From assembly GCA_038503065.1 (NCBI GenBank), contig JBCAMK010000012.1:1364001-1428000 (forward strand): a DNA stretch of 64,000 nucleotides, in the 5' to 3' direction. Under the pieces are notes generated by a model. The model was not told the origin of the DNA. It made no database searches and worked only from the letters and a program-made list of their open reading frames with translations. Origin of the DNA: Paragyromitra xinjiangensis. Lineage: Eukaryota > Ascomycota > Pezizomycetes > Pezizales > Discinaceae. A program made the position numbers and the translations under genes. Shown here piece after piece: positions 33,301 to 45,520 of this stretch (its first letter is position 1; each line of letters begins with the position of its first letter).

Positions 33301-34955
33301 TCATAGCTGGAACTTGCGATCCAAGCTGTACTTTGCCATATCTGTGTGCAGCGCCATCGCGTCCTCGGGATACCCGCCCATAGGCACCATACCAACATTC
33401 CCTCCAGGTCTCATAGGTGGTAGTTGCTGCTGCTCGAAAGGGGAATCCACAGAACTTTCGTCATCCTCGTCCATATGCCCTCCACTAAAATCGAACCCGC
33501 CATCGGGGTTCGAATTGCTCCCGCAGGAACCGTTGGGCGATCCCAGACTGTGCATATCACTCCCTGCACCCACCTGGTGATGACGTCCTCCGTTCTGGTG
33601 GTCGTTTCCGCCAACATCGCTATCGTTCAATCGGGCTTTTTTTGTGCCAGTGATTTTCCGATCCTTACCACGACCTTTAATGCCGCGGTTCGAGTTTTTG
33701 TATAGTTCTGCGAAGTATTCGAAAAGCTCTCTATCGGTTGGCGACATCTCGTCTGGGTCTCGAGTGAGAGCGAATTTCTCCGTCAATGTACGCAAGGTTA
33801 CCGCGTGGAATTTATTTTGATGAGACTGTTCGAAAAAACCCGATCGAGTTAATAAATATGAAGGTTTCATCCCGGGGTTAAGAGATTGAGGAGTTTCGTA
33901 TTCTAAAGAAAGTCTAAATTAAAATGATCGGGGAGATGGGAAGCGGGCCTACCTTGAGGTTCCCCAGTTGGGTAAACTGCTTCTCGCAGTTATCAAGTCG
34001 GCAAGTGAAAGGCTTTGCGCCATCGTGTACGATCTTGTGGGCACGAACGTTGCCTCTCTGGGCGAACCGCTTGCCGCAATAATCGCAAGAATATGGCTTT
34101 TCGCCAGTGTGTCTACGTTCATGCGTCTGGAGAGAAATGGAAATGAGTTTCATGCTGGTATTTGCAGGAGGCTGCATGGACAAGCAGGCAAAATGGAAAT
34201 ACACAAGAGAATAGACGGACCTTGAGGTTACCCAGTTGAGAAAATCGTTGACCACAGCCAGGCTCGCTGCAGGGCTAATGAAAATAAACGAATCAGCATT
34301 ACGATCGATACTAGAAAAAGAAAGAAGACCAACAAATGGTTTATCTCCGGTATGAGCTCGAGAGTGAATATCGAGATGTGTCTTTTGGAAAAAACTCTTG
34401 TTACAACCTGGCACATCGCATTCATATCTCTTCTTTGCCTTTTGCGATCCCTTCTTTTCTTCCTTTCCTGTCCTCTGGACTTCCTCCGTCTCTGCCAATA
34501 ACTTATTGACACCGAGCCCTGTACCTTGCATTGTACTGCCTAGCTGATGGTTGTTGGGGTATCCATTCTGCACATAATGACCACCGAAGGTCGCCGCCCT
34601 TTGTTGAAATCCGCCAGGGTGTATGGGTGTCACAGGCGAGCTCTTAAGTTGCTGAGGGTACCCTGGGGATGGTGAGTTCGGTTCTGATTTCAACATCACG
34701 GGATGCTTTGACTGGATAGCTTTCATCAAAGTATCCACGTCAGTCTGGAAATCCACATCGTTATTCGGGTTCGCAACTTTGGTAGTCCCTGGACTTCCGC
34801 GCGGTGGCGAAGACTGGGGGTAAGGATAACTCAAAGATCTTGCAGTTTGCTTCTGAGTTGGGACTGGGTTTTGCAGTGTGGGCCTGGTCAAGGTCGCTCT
34901 TCGCTGAAGGTTCCTATTGTCCTGGGGAATTTGCTGCTGTTGCTGCTGTTGTTGC

Positions 34956-34988
<33 letters not shown>

Positions 34989-35416
34989 TGAGGAGCACGT
35001 TGTGAAATAATTGCCGCTGCAGGCTGGTGAATGCCTTGTTGGTGGGCATGAGCATGGGGGTTATGTTGGTGATGGTGGTGATTTTGAGGATGAGGTTGAG
35101 AGTGCTGATGATGCTGATTTGCATGGGGATGAGGATGAGGCTGATGATGGGGATGATGGGGATGTGCATGATGGTGAGGAGCATATGATTGCTGGAACCC
35201 ATTCTGAGGATGCCCTACTACGCTCACACCTTGGTATTGAGGAACTTGGGATGTATCGAAACCAAATGTCCCAGGATACGCGTCAAAGGTTCCCATCTGA
35301 TCCTGACCAAACTGCTGTGGGTTTAAAGGCAAGTGAGGAGCCATGATTCCTCGTGATGAAGCCGAGGTTGAAACCGAGTGTTCGTTTGTACGGTATACCA
35401 GACCAGAGATGTCCAT
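33301..35416 (-). CDS. AZF1: Azf1-like C2H2 zinc-finger transcription factor
   Basis: Four minus-strand exons (34334-35416, 34221-34274, 33953-34126, 33301-33825) encode 611 residues. The N-terminal third is a low-complexity activation-type region: a His/Pro/Gln-rich stretch, then 20 consecutive Gln. Four C2H2 fingers follow from about residue 335: YECDVPGCNKSFFQKTHLDI..., CSEPGCGQRFSQLGNLKTHE, YSCDYCGKRFAQRGNVRAHK and CRLDNCEKQFTQLGNLKSHQ. Their order and the tail HQNKFHAVTLRTLTEKFA match yeast Azf1 (C..ENCNKTFTQLGN.KAHQNRFH). Introns fall at finger boundaries. A basic segment and an acidic Ser-rich C-terminus complete the protein. Azf1 is a glucose-responsive activator in yeast; target genes here are unknown. 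The start could lie in an upstream exon, because the leader is long. Confidence 0.83.
34931..34990 (-). repeat. CAG/CAA repeat encoding 20 glutamines
   Basis: A 60-bp run of CAG with interspersed CAA codons on the minus strand encodes 20 consecutive Gln in the N-terminal region of the Azf1-like factor. Mixed CAG/CAA codons make it less prone to slippage than pure CAG, but length polymorphism between strains is likely. Confidence 0.9.
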
Positions 35417-36857
35417 TGCCCCAGGTACAGGACCGTTGAACCGATGGGTCTTGTCACGATGCCAGGCACGAGCTGGATTTGATGCTACTGCTGCTGCCAG
35501 AATTGCGGTTGTAACTTGTGACTGTGAGAGGCGTGCCTAGCTAGGGGTTTTGAGGATTTAAAAAAAGGTGAGACTGTGGAAACCTTTGCCGGGTTATGAT
35601 CTGTATCCAGGAGGCCGGGCTAGGCGTCTCGGACGTGCTTTCAATGGGATTGACTAGGTGGAGCTGCGCCTTGCTGCTGGTGGGCGAGCTGATGTCCAAC
35701 AACTTATAACAACCTTCTCCCCCACACGAAGAGGCTTGATGAAGAGTAAAAAACTTTTTGGTCTTCAGTTCTGAGACTCTGCCACCCGCGCGGCGTTGGT
35801 CCAGTGGAAGAGACTCGCTCGATATACATGCAAGGCAAATGCGGGCTCAAGAGGGGGTGTGGGTTGTGACCTGGGGGCAGTACGAGCAAGAGCAGAATAG
35901 ACCAGGTGACGACTTGAGCGCGGCGTGGGAGATCCCTGGTCAAAACAAGAAAAAGGAAATATCGAAAGAAGTTACCACCGCTGCTGCATGCATCGCAGGT
36001 CGGCGAATCTTCGATCGAATTTTGCGGGATGATGTATATCCTATGTATTGAGGTAAGGAATGGGGGGGGGAGGGGGGGTAACCAGGACAGAGGTTAAGGG
36101 TGTGTGGTATGGGAATAGGTATTAATCTAAGTGTACATGGGAATCAGATTTAATGTTTGGCGGATCTTCTACTTTCTTGTGAACTTGAAACTGCCATTTA
36201 GGTCTTCGGCAAAAGGTGGGGGGAGGTGGAGGGGGGGTTGAGGAAATCACCGTCACTTCAGGAAAAGACCACAGGTACGAGAGAGAAGGGGGGGAAGTAC
36301 CCGGGCAAGCAAGAAGGCGGAGGACAGTAAGGCAAGAAGTCCTCCGCCTACCTCTCAACCTTGTTCTCCGTCCACTCTCTCACTAGAAACCCGTACTATC
36401 CCCCCCCTCCCCTTCCTTTGCCGGGTGCATTCCTCCCTCCCGACCTTCCGCCCATGTATCGCCAATCCAGGCTTCGTGCGCTGCTTCCCTTCAGCCCCTC
36501 CGTTGGGATCTGCTAGGGCGCGAATGAGGTGTCCGTGCCCGCAGAGTCGTAATTCGTACATAATCTATGGGACAGCGAGAAAAAAATGGGGCTGTCCGCA
36601 CGCACATCCAGTACCCTCTGGCGAGTGCCATCATTGGCGTGCGGGTGGTGGTCAAACACGCTTTTTTGAGCGCGATACTTTATTTCCTCTCAGGGAATGT
36701 AGAACAGCCATATTCCAGCACACATATTCTGGTTAGATATGATTCTAAGATGACCACATGTGAGTTGGTTAGCAAGAAAGGATGTTGTTTGTTGCTGGCA
36801 CGGACTCTCTCTCTCTGCCCATTCTTCGTCACCGTTCCTCTCATCTGCCTTCTATCT

Positions 36858-36880
36858 CACCCTCACCCTCACCCTCACTC
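36858..36880. repeat. CTCACC microsatellite
   Basis: About four tandem CACCCT units in the region upstream of the Azf1-like gene. Confidence 0.7.
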
Positions 36881-37868
36881 TCTACCGCCCTTGCGCGTGT
36901 GTGCGCTGTGCGGAGAAGCTGAACGAACGGCAGTAGAGAGCAAAGCGGGCACTGGGATAGGTATGATAGGCAGGGGGGTGGGGAGTAGTGCGGCTGCAGT
37001 GTCTCTAGCTAGCATCGTTGGACGAGGACAATTAATGGACAGAGGTATTGTTGGCTGTTGGTAAAGCGTGGTTGGTATGTAGACGAGACACCACGGACCC
37101 GAAAAAGACGGAGCGAGCCAGGGGGGGTAAGGGCTGCGCGACGCTGCACACCAAGCGAGTGGGATGAGATGCACTCACATATCCAACAATTGCCATAGAT
37201 CTGCACCGGGCCTCGTTCGCTCCATTCAGATTTGCTGGTACCTACTCTCCTCTGGGTAAGCCATGTAATTGACGACCAGGGGCAGTACCGACAACGACCT
37301 TGTTCGACGTGTTACTGGGGTCAATGCGAGTCCCAATTATCCAAGTCCATGACGATAGAACACCGTGCGACACGCGACAACACAGGTAATATGTAAATCT
37401 AGAGTGCTTGGTAGAGGGCCTTCCCTGCTGTAGCTCTCTGGCGTCAGCAGTAAGCACTACCTACACTCACATATACACATCACCTACTGACTTGTCCGCG
37501 GTAAAGGGTCCCTGTTGGGATGCACAAGTCAGGACAGGAACGGATAATCAATGTCTCGGTGGTTTTCCACGCACTCGAACGCTCACTTGGCTCCATCTCC
37601 CATTATCATTCTATCCGCCTGCCGTATGGCTTCGATAGTAATCATGCATTCCTAAATGGAGGGAGAGATAGAGAGGGTGTGCAACTTCTCCCCCCTCCCC
37701 CCCTCCCTCCCACCGTAATGTATACATAAACAAGTAACTTTAAGGGACGTTGAGATTGAATATCTCTGGGTCTTTGATTTCCCCTTGTGTTCCTGCTCCA
37801 CAACATTATTACGCATCGAGATGAGATAAAGCAGAGAGAGATACCGGAACTGCAACCACATACATTAA

Positions 37869-37917
37869 AACACACACCCACACCCACACCACACACCCAC
37901 ACACCCACCCACACACC
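37869..37917. repeat. ACACCC-type low-complexity tract
   Basis: Interrupted CACACCCA units over roughly 50 bases on the plus strand, with no coding potential. Confidence 0.75.
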
Positions 37918-39144
37918 TAAACCACGCAGCCTTTACCTCTTCCAAGTCTGCGCCGCTTATTTAACACACATAAAGTTATTGCATGGGTGGCCGACCAGGC
38001 TCTCAACTCACGACCGCGGACACGGGTGACGGGTTGCAGCATCGGGACCAATTATCTTCTTGCTGTGCTGCGCTATACGTGCCACAGGATTCGAGAAATA
38101 ATCTCGTTGATTATGTACGTCCATGTACCCCAGCTGTATGTTGACTACATGTAGTTAGGAGGTGGTTAACATTAGAATAGCCTGCATACACTAGATACAC
38201 ACACACGGAACGACTGAGAAAAAAGGCGTGCCAGAGTCGTAACTCGTGAGAAATGTCACCTTGGTGTAACCTCAACTCAACAACGCACCTTCCAAAAAAT
38301 TGGCGGACGGCGCTCCTCTGAAGCAGACTTTCCCCACCATAACCCCCCAAATTTTGGTGATCTTCGGGCGGTTCCAAGCGAGTGTCATCAGAGACCCCGG
38401 CATATGGGTTTGTCACAAGTTCCCGAGAATGTTCAAGAGGAGTTGAAAACGAGTAATATCTAAAAGGTATTGACACATTTCTTCTTTTCTAGGAAACTAC
38501 TCGCAGAGGATGTATGGAAAGAACACGTCTTGCATTTTTTTAATACAGCAAAAATTTCCGCCCAAATAAGCCGACCAGGAAGGAATAAGAAAAAAGTGTT
38601 CTGGACGAGCACTAGATGAATGGGGTAAGAAAAAATAAGTAATAAGACAGGTAATCGACAGGATCAGACAAAGTAGGTACCCGTACGATACAGTTCTGTC
38701 CAAAGAAGATTTTTTGTTTCCCCTTCAGGCCGTTCATTAACGTATCAAGGGTTCGTCTAGTGGCTTGCGTATTGCGGTTCATCCCATAATTCCCGCCGTT
38801 GTGGAAAAAGATTGCCTCATCGACATCCTTCCCGCAATGCCCCGCATCCGCCACACATCAGGAGAATAAAAAAGGAAAGGAGAAAAAAAAACAAAAAATA
38901 GCTAAAGGAAAAGCAAAAATACACATACCTTGCCGACATTGGGCGACTAAACGGAAATAAAATGGAAGCTTCCAAACAAACAAGTAGGGAAAAACGAATA
39001 CGGAAGATGAAACGGCAAAAAGTAAACAAACATGTAACTCTCAGATGTTTTCTCCAAGCACTTTTCTCCTTTGAAAATTTTAATTTAGTTTAACACATAG
39101 ATGAACACCCCAGAATCCGTCCATCACCATATGCCAAATGTCTA

Positions 39145-41927
39145 TCATAGAGGAGGATGATGATAGGGCTCATAACTGCGGTAAACACCCACACGTCAGC
39201 GAATTTGTCTAGGGGAAAATTTTCATGCCACACCAAACTGGGGCACTAATGCGTGGGGGCGCAGAGCCAAGGATCCCTCGTTTTGTGGGGTAGAGAGTAA
39301 GGCGAAAAAAAAAGAAATTAAAAATAAGAAATAACAAAGACAAAAATAAGAATCCGATCAGGGCCCAGAGGCGAAAAAAGAAAGGAAATTGTGGGGAGAT
39401 GAAAACACCAAAAAATACTGACCTCCAAATTCTTGCTCTCATGTCGCCGCTACCAGTTGCAAAAAGGCCCCCTGAAGGACTCGGAGCAACAGAGATAACT
39501 GTTACGATGACAAACAGAAACTCATCAGCCGCAAGCTCCATTGAAAATATAACTGGAACAGAGAACCCGGATCCACCCGCCAATCCTGTCTCAGGTCCCG
39601 AAACAAAGATTTCCAGGCCGACCAGAGGCGGGGGTCCTGTTGGGTATAATTGGAGGGTAAGGACTTACCAGAGTTCTTGTGACCCTGAAGCATAAGTTGC
39701 GCATTTGCAGTTCGGGGGTCCCAGAATTGCACTCCACGGTCTTTTGAGCCACTGAGTACCCAGTTACCGTCAGGCGTCAATGCGACACTGAGAACGAAGT
39801 CCTATACCATTCCGCATCAGCTGATCATGTTCACCCGGCCGGCTTTCAAATACGTCGGCATTAATGCGCAACTCGGCCGTGACAATTTCCCGCGTGGGGA
39901 ATATTGCGACTTACCTTGTGTCCCTCAAAAGTCTTGACGCATTTCCCGCGATTCGCACCACTACCCGGCATCAAACCTCTTGCTGCAGAGAGCTCCCACA
40001 TCTTGATCGTTTTGTCCAAACTTCCGGAGACCAGATCCCTCCCGTTCGGCGCAAAGGCGACGCTGTACACGCTGTCTTTGTGGCCTTCTGTACCCTCAAG
40101 TCTCTCAACAAGATAACCTGTCTGGGCATCCCACACACGCACGCTCTTGTCAAGAGATCCGGCAGCAACATAACGACCATCAGGAGATATGGCAACAGTG
40201 GTGACACCATCTTCGATGCTTAGCGTAAGGACGTTCTGACCGGTTTCGATATCCCACACGCGAACAGTGCGGTCGCCACTTCCTGAGGCAATATGCCTGC
40301 CGTTGCGGGCAAAATCTAGTGAGTAGATATCCTGCTCGTGTCCATGGAACGTGTGCTTGATGACGCGGCTCTGGATGTCCCATACCTGCAAGATAGCGAA
40401 AAAAAGAGGTCATAAGTCCACGTTCGCCCAAATGATGAGGTGGGGAAGATGTCTCAAATTTGGAGGGGTCATCAAAACTTACTCGAATTTGCTTATCTTC
40501 AGCACCAGTAGCCAAGTACCTTCCATCAGGACTGAAGCATACACTTCGGATATATAAATCACCATCCCTATCCACGGTCTCGTCCTGTAGGTGTGAGACC
40601 TTTGTGCCGGTCTTCACATCAAAAATCTGTGCGCTACGGTTGCATCCTGTTGCAACATATTTCCCATCTTGACTGAATCTCACACAACAAACAACACTAT
40701 TGTGTTCGAGGGTATGTACGAGATCAACATCCAAAAGACGAGGAACCCTGGGATTAAAAAGGGCAAACCAATCGGCGCCCTCTTTTTTCTGACTAGCTGG
40801 AATACGCTCAGGATCCAGATCAGCCAGGTTATTGTTAACTACCGGGTTTGGCGGAGGAGATCTCGGACGAGGGACTTGGTGAGGCGACCCACGGTCGGGA
40901 TATGTCTGTGATTGCGTGTTTTGCTGGGGAGTTGGTGGACCACCTTGGACGCCAGGCCGCCTCTGTCCTTTGTTAGGGCCAGGTGATGCAGCGGGTTGTG
41001 GAGGTTGATTATATCCTGTAATATTGTGATGCATTTGGTTAGCCCACGTGTCACAAAATCGAAATCAGATGAGCAAAAAAATTCGTGATAATTGGTTGAT
41101 TACTCCATCATGAAGATCTACACAAGCGAATCGACTACAAATAGGGAAACTTGCCATTTACAAACGAACTAGGAGGCGGTTGGTATGCCGTTTGCGACTG
41201 CGCCTGTTGCGACGGCTGATTAGGAGGCCCTTGCGGGATAGCCGTTTGTGGTGGGGGTATATGATGAGGAGGTTGCTGTTGCTGTTGCTGCTGGGGATCT
41301 TGCTGCGGCGGCGCTAGTCCCGGACCACCACCACCTGTACCTGCCATGATTGTTCCAAACAAGTCTCTAGGCCCGTGTCCAATAGCAGGAGGTTGAGGCT
41401 GAGAAGGCCCAGCATTCTGAGCACCGTGTGGTTGAACATGGGCTCCCCCACGTGCCTCCAATTCCCGAGTGAGTCGGGTGATTTCTTCCTCATATCTGAG
41501 AGAAAAACGGCGATATATCAGTTTCTTGATTTCGAGAAAACCCCAAAAGAAAGGAAACGCGCAATCCAATGAATTGTGGCGATCACATGTATAGCACAAC
41601 TTACTTTTGCTTCATGGAGGTGTGGGCAGCCTCTAGCTGGAAAACCGTCTGTCTTACCAGGTCCATCTCCTGGGTTTGTTGCTGGACTGTAATAAAGTCA
41701 GCAAAAACATCGTAAATTCGGTAAAACAGTCGCATCCATCAACAGGCCGAATGACTAATCCCAGAAATATGCAAAATATAGTAGATGATGGACATACTCT
41801 TATGCTCATATTCACCAGATCTAGCTTGCTGGTTTTCGAACTCTGCGCGAACTTGATCCAACAGCTCGGTCAAACGGTTGTTCGGAGCAGGTACCATCCC
41901 GCGATGTGAGTTGTACATCGTGGACAT
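39145..41927 (-). CDS. TUP1: Global transcriptional co-repressor Tup1/RcoA
   Basis: Eight minus-strand exons (41798-41927, 41605-41686, 41170-41495, 40483-41015, 39915-40385, 39669-39801, 39423-39498, 39145-39175) give 593 residues, the family size. Residues about 10-85 form the Tup_N tetramerisation coiled coil ([19 protein letters not shown] ... [17 protein letters not shown]). A Gln/Pro-rich linker follows, then the [24 protein letters not shown] entry (here [20 protein letters not shown]) into a seven-bladed WD40 propeller: [94 protein letters not shown] and [20 protein letters not shown], ending with [20 protein letters not shown]. Tup1 with Ssn6/Cyc8 represses many regulons when recruited by DNA-binding factors. 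The last coding exon is only 31 nt, after a 247-nt intron. The donor GTTCGT at 41169 is supported by phase and is used in other genes here. Confidence 0.93.
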
Positions 41928-42349
41928 TCAGCGGTGAACGCGAAAGTATAGAAAGATTGAGTATTGGGTTGTTGCACTAGCGTAAAAATCGCGACGGATA
42001 CAGCCGCAAGAAGGTGGTTGCTGTTTTATGTAGGGACGGTCGGCGAACACGCTTTGCTTTTTATGTTTTAACTTCCACCAACACTAGTGATTAGGTAGCG
42101 CGCAACCGGGAGCGATAGCGTCGAGTCGGACAAGGATGCTGCAGCAGATGAAAACAGAAATTGAAAACCCAACTTTTCAGGGGGGAGGAATGGCGATGGA
42201 GATGATGGGAAGGTAGATGGGTTTGGTAGGAGTGGAGGTAAAAGCAGTGATAACGGTTGTGATGGTTGATGATGGGATGGATAGGGCACGAGGGGGGGAG
42301 GGGGTGTGTGTGGGATTGAATGTGGTGGCAGCGGTGATGGTGGTTGGTG

Positions 42350-42371
42350 TGATGTGATGTGATGTGATGTG
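42350..42371. repeat. GATGT pentanucleotide repeat
   Basis: Four to five tandem GTGAT/GATGT units in the TUP1 upstream region. Confidence 0.75.
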
Positions 42372-42434
42372 GTGGCTGTTTTTGATGGTAGATTTAGTTA
42401 CAATGGGAGAGGGGCCAGGGATGAGAAGCTAGGA

Positions 42435-42470
42435 CGTGAACGTGAACGTGAAAGCAAACGTAAACGCAAA
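42435..42470. repeat. Degenerate CGTGAA hexamer array
   Basis: Units CGTGAA repeated three times, followed by AGCAAA, CGTAAA and CGCAAA, in the presumed TUP1 leader or promoter. The progressive decay of units suggests an old slippage array. Confidence 0.6.
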
Positions 42471-45400
42471 GCTCGGGGAAGAGCGATGTGTTGTGCGTAA
42501 GGGAGAAAGGGAGAGGAGAAGGAGAAGAAGGGTGAGTGATGGGGAAAGAGGGAGAGGGTAGGAGGAAGTAAGAGAGAGGGAGAAGGACGAGGGTAAGGAT
42601 GTAGAATGTGGTAGCGGCTGCGAGAGTACGCGAGAGCAGCAGAAGGCGGATGGGTGTCGTTGTTGAGACAGGAAGGAAGCCTATCTTCACACTAGTCTTT
42701 GCCTATGAGCAGGGCTGCCGCTCTGTGGCCCGCTAAATGCTTTTCGCAACGACCCGGAAGAAGCTGTGGGTGTGGGAGCAATGGGTGGGGAGCTGCATAC
42801 CGCTAAGGGTTAGGTGTGCCCCAGCAGCCCCAGCTGCAACGCTGCAGCAATTTTGGCAGCGGCCGAGCTTTGGATGCTGCTTGGCGGTGCTGGGGAAACG
42901 TCCACAACCTTCCTGATGGTGTGTGTGGCTGGTGTTCACCAAACCTTGCTTAAACCTCAGGCCAACATCATCGCTCTCCTCTCTTCCGCCAGCACACCTG
43001 GCTCTAGCTCTCAGCCATATCAATTGGGCCAGGGCCAGGAAGACGTAGAGCTTTAAGTTGCAGCAGGCTTCGCATACCAGGAAACCTCGCGGCTCAGCCG
43101 TCCAGGGTATCAAATGTATCGAGCACTGGCCACCTTCATCTATGATCCTCGCAAGTAAATAAACGGAACCTCAAACACAAGCGAGCGTTCATTGACCGAC
43201 AACCCGAAAGAACAGCACTATGCAGCGAAGGCAACAGTTCCCACAAAGAGTCATGGGGAGCTTCAGGGTGCAAGGGTCCGAAGGTAATAATTGTTTACCC
43301 GCCACCCATTTTACAATGCAAATGCATGGTGTTCGGCCAGTGATACAAGGCATGATAAGTTTCTCTGTCGGTACATGCTCCGTCACTAGCCACAGTCACC
43401 CACACCTTTTCCTTCAAACCGGAGCTCCCGCCCCTGCTCCGTTCCTTACGGGCGATTTCCAACATGCAGAAGGGAAGGAAGGGAAGAAAAACAAATTATG
43501 CTGTGTCTCCATGCGCCAACACTGGTGGAAGACTCCATGCCCACGATCGCTTTTCCACGCAATTGACACTCCGCCAATCGTGGGGCCAAGGAATAAATAA
43601 AAACGGAAATATGAGCAGCTGCTGGTATAAAAAGAAAATAACGACATTCACAGTCAACGCGGGTGGAAGAAGAAACGCGCAAAAAAAAGAACATGGTGAG
43701 ATCGTGTTTTACTGTTGCTTTTCTCAACCTCAGCCTCGAGTGGGGAAAACAAAGGAAAAACGATATGGTGGATCTCGTGAACTGCAGTTTGCATGGAAGG
43801 AGCACTCGCGCTTCGTTTCGCGGCTACACACATCCGATATTTATTGACCTGCGAAGGACACCCTGCATGCGTCTTGTTACACTACGAGAAGGCTTCAGAT
43901 CACGGGCCGAATTCTGCTTTCTAGTCTGCTTCACCTTCTGTGCTTCTTACGATACACTTGACTGTGATAGCTAGGTAGAAGCAGAGTGTGGTTCTTCGGA
44001 TTTCTCCCTTTCCCAACCGATTTTCCTCGCTTCAATTATGCGCCCCTAGGTATTGATTTGTTGTTCCATCGTTCTGGGCGCATGACACGAGAAGCTGGGC
44101 ACTCATCGTGGCCCCGTGAGAAAAAGCAAACAAATGACGCAAACAAATAGCCGAGAAACCTTGCCGAGGGAAACAAAACCGTTGGCTCGCCACGAGCCGC
44201 AATTATGTAATACTCCGCGCCCGGTGAAAGGTTTTTCCGTGAACCAAGATACATGTAGGTAATTCGTATCATCCCTATTCACAGCCTTTTTTTTTAGCAA
44301 AACGACTAGAACAAAGTAGGGAAGTGACTCTAGCTGCTCCATCTTGCCAAGCACCGTTAGCGTATTAGATGGAGGGTTTGCCCTTTAGATCGATCTTGGT
44401 ACTCATTACTTGATTCACACAGGGACCGGTTCCACCAAAAATCTTTAGCTCCTGGACGAAAGCCCTAGCACTATCAATACGTATGAATCAATAGGGCCTA
44501 AGATAAGACTAAAGTAGGTACAAAATCGTGGAACGGGCCACATGCATTATGTTAAAATACAAGACACGTTGTGTATGGCCTCGCTATCTACGCCCGTGCA
44601 TCCCACAAGCAACTCCGTTACGCAGGCACAGCAGCTGTTCTTAAGGCCCGAATTCCCTAATCTGGGCTAGGCCTCGAGCTAAGCATCAAACCTCTCGCTT
44701 ACAGTGACTTAAGTGCTGTGATTCTACCAGATCTATAGGTTGGGATGCGAGGGGCCACATATGTGCATTCTCCCAGCCGAGTGTGATCGTAGCAAGATGT
44801 GGGTTTTTCTTCGGGGATCATAAGATATGTGGGGTCGGAAACTACTGGGTTCCGTGGTAAACTTTCGCAATGGGTAATCTATAGGGCGACGTTGACCAGT
44901 ATGTGGTCGTTTGGTGTTGGATTCTGGCTGAATGTCTAACGCCTACCTAGTTGGGCAATAGAATGAGGCGAAAAGTGCTTCGAGGCCAGCTTCGCAGGTA
45001 GATATTTGTTGCGCACCACCGGGTCGGCGAAAACGGTTTAGACTCTAAGCTTTTAGCTTTCGATATCTTATCAAGAGGCTCTTTCCTTAGTTTGTATGGG
45101 ACCGTGGTCTGACGAAGTAGTACATATGGCAGGGCACTTCTCTATGGCATCCACGCCCGGTCCAGAGCCCTATACCGAGTAACTGCAAGAGGGCTAGGAA
45201 GAAGTAGTACTCTATGAACTGACTATCGAAATACCTCTTCTCCGCCGCAGGTTTCGTGGTCTTAGTTTGGGCAGGTGTACTACAACAATGAATTTGACCT
45301 TGTGGAACCATATTAAGGAAGCTTGCGGGGTTTGATTTTGCTGATCTATTCCCAAATAATGCATTAAAAATTTACCTTCGTAGATGCTAACTTTAGTGAG

Positions 45401-45520
45401 TCATCCCGATAGCATATATTTGAACTTTCACCATAGCACATCTCCTTGGTTAGATAAACCGAAATACACACACAAAACCAACGTTCCCACACATTTGAGA
45501 ACTGAACTATCCCTAGTCAA

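Larger units (their letters stand above)
35417..39144. other. 3.7-kb region upstream of the Azf1-like gene
   Basis: The space between the Azf1-like start codon and the TUP1 stop codon, both genes on the minus strand. It must hold the promoter and probably a long leader of the Azf1-like gene. Simple repeats include CTCACC units near 36858-36880 and a CA/CCA-rich tract at 37869-37917. Open frames (for example 38612-38854 on the minus strand) have no recognisable product. Confidence 0.4.
41928..45520. other. 3.6-kb divergent intergenic region upstream of TUP1
   Basis: TUP1 (-) and the isochorismatase gene (+) diverge from this space. The first kilobase (42060-42690) is purine-rich with simple repeats, as in a long promoter/leader. 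From 42730 to 45520 open frames are short and overlapping, with no recognisable product. Part of 44300-45400 looks like diverged repeat sequence, but I cannot name a family. Confidence 0.4.

Noticed and set aside
44875..44897. CTATAGGGCGA similar to the mariner MITE end
   Set aside because: Only about 11 bases agree and no partner repeat was found nearby.
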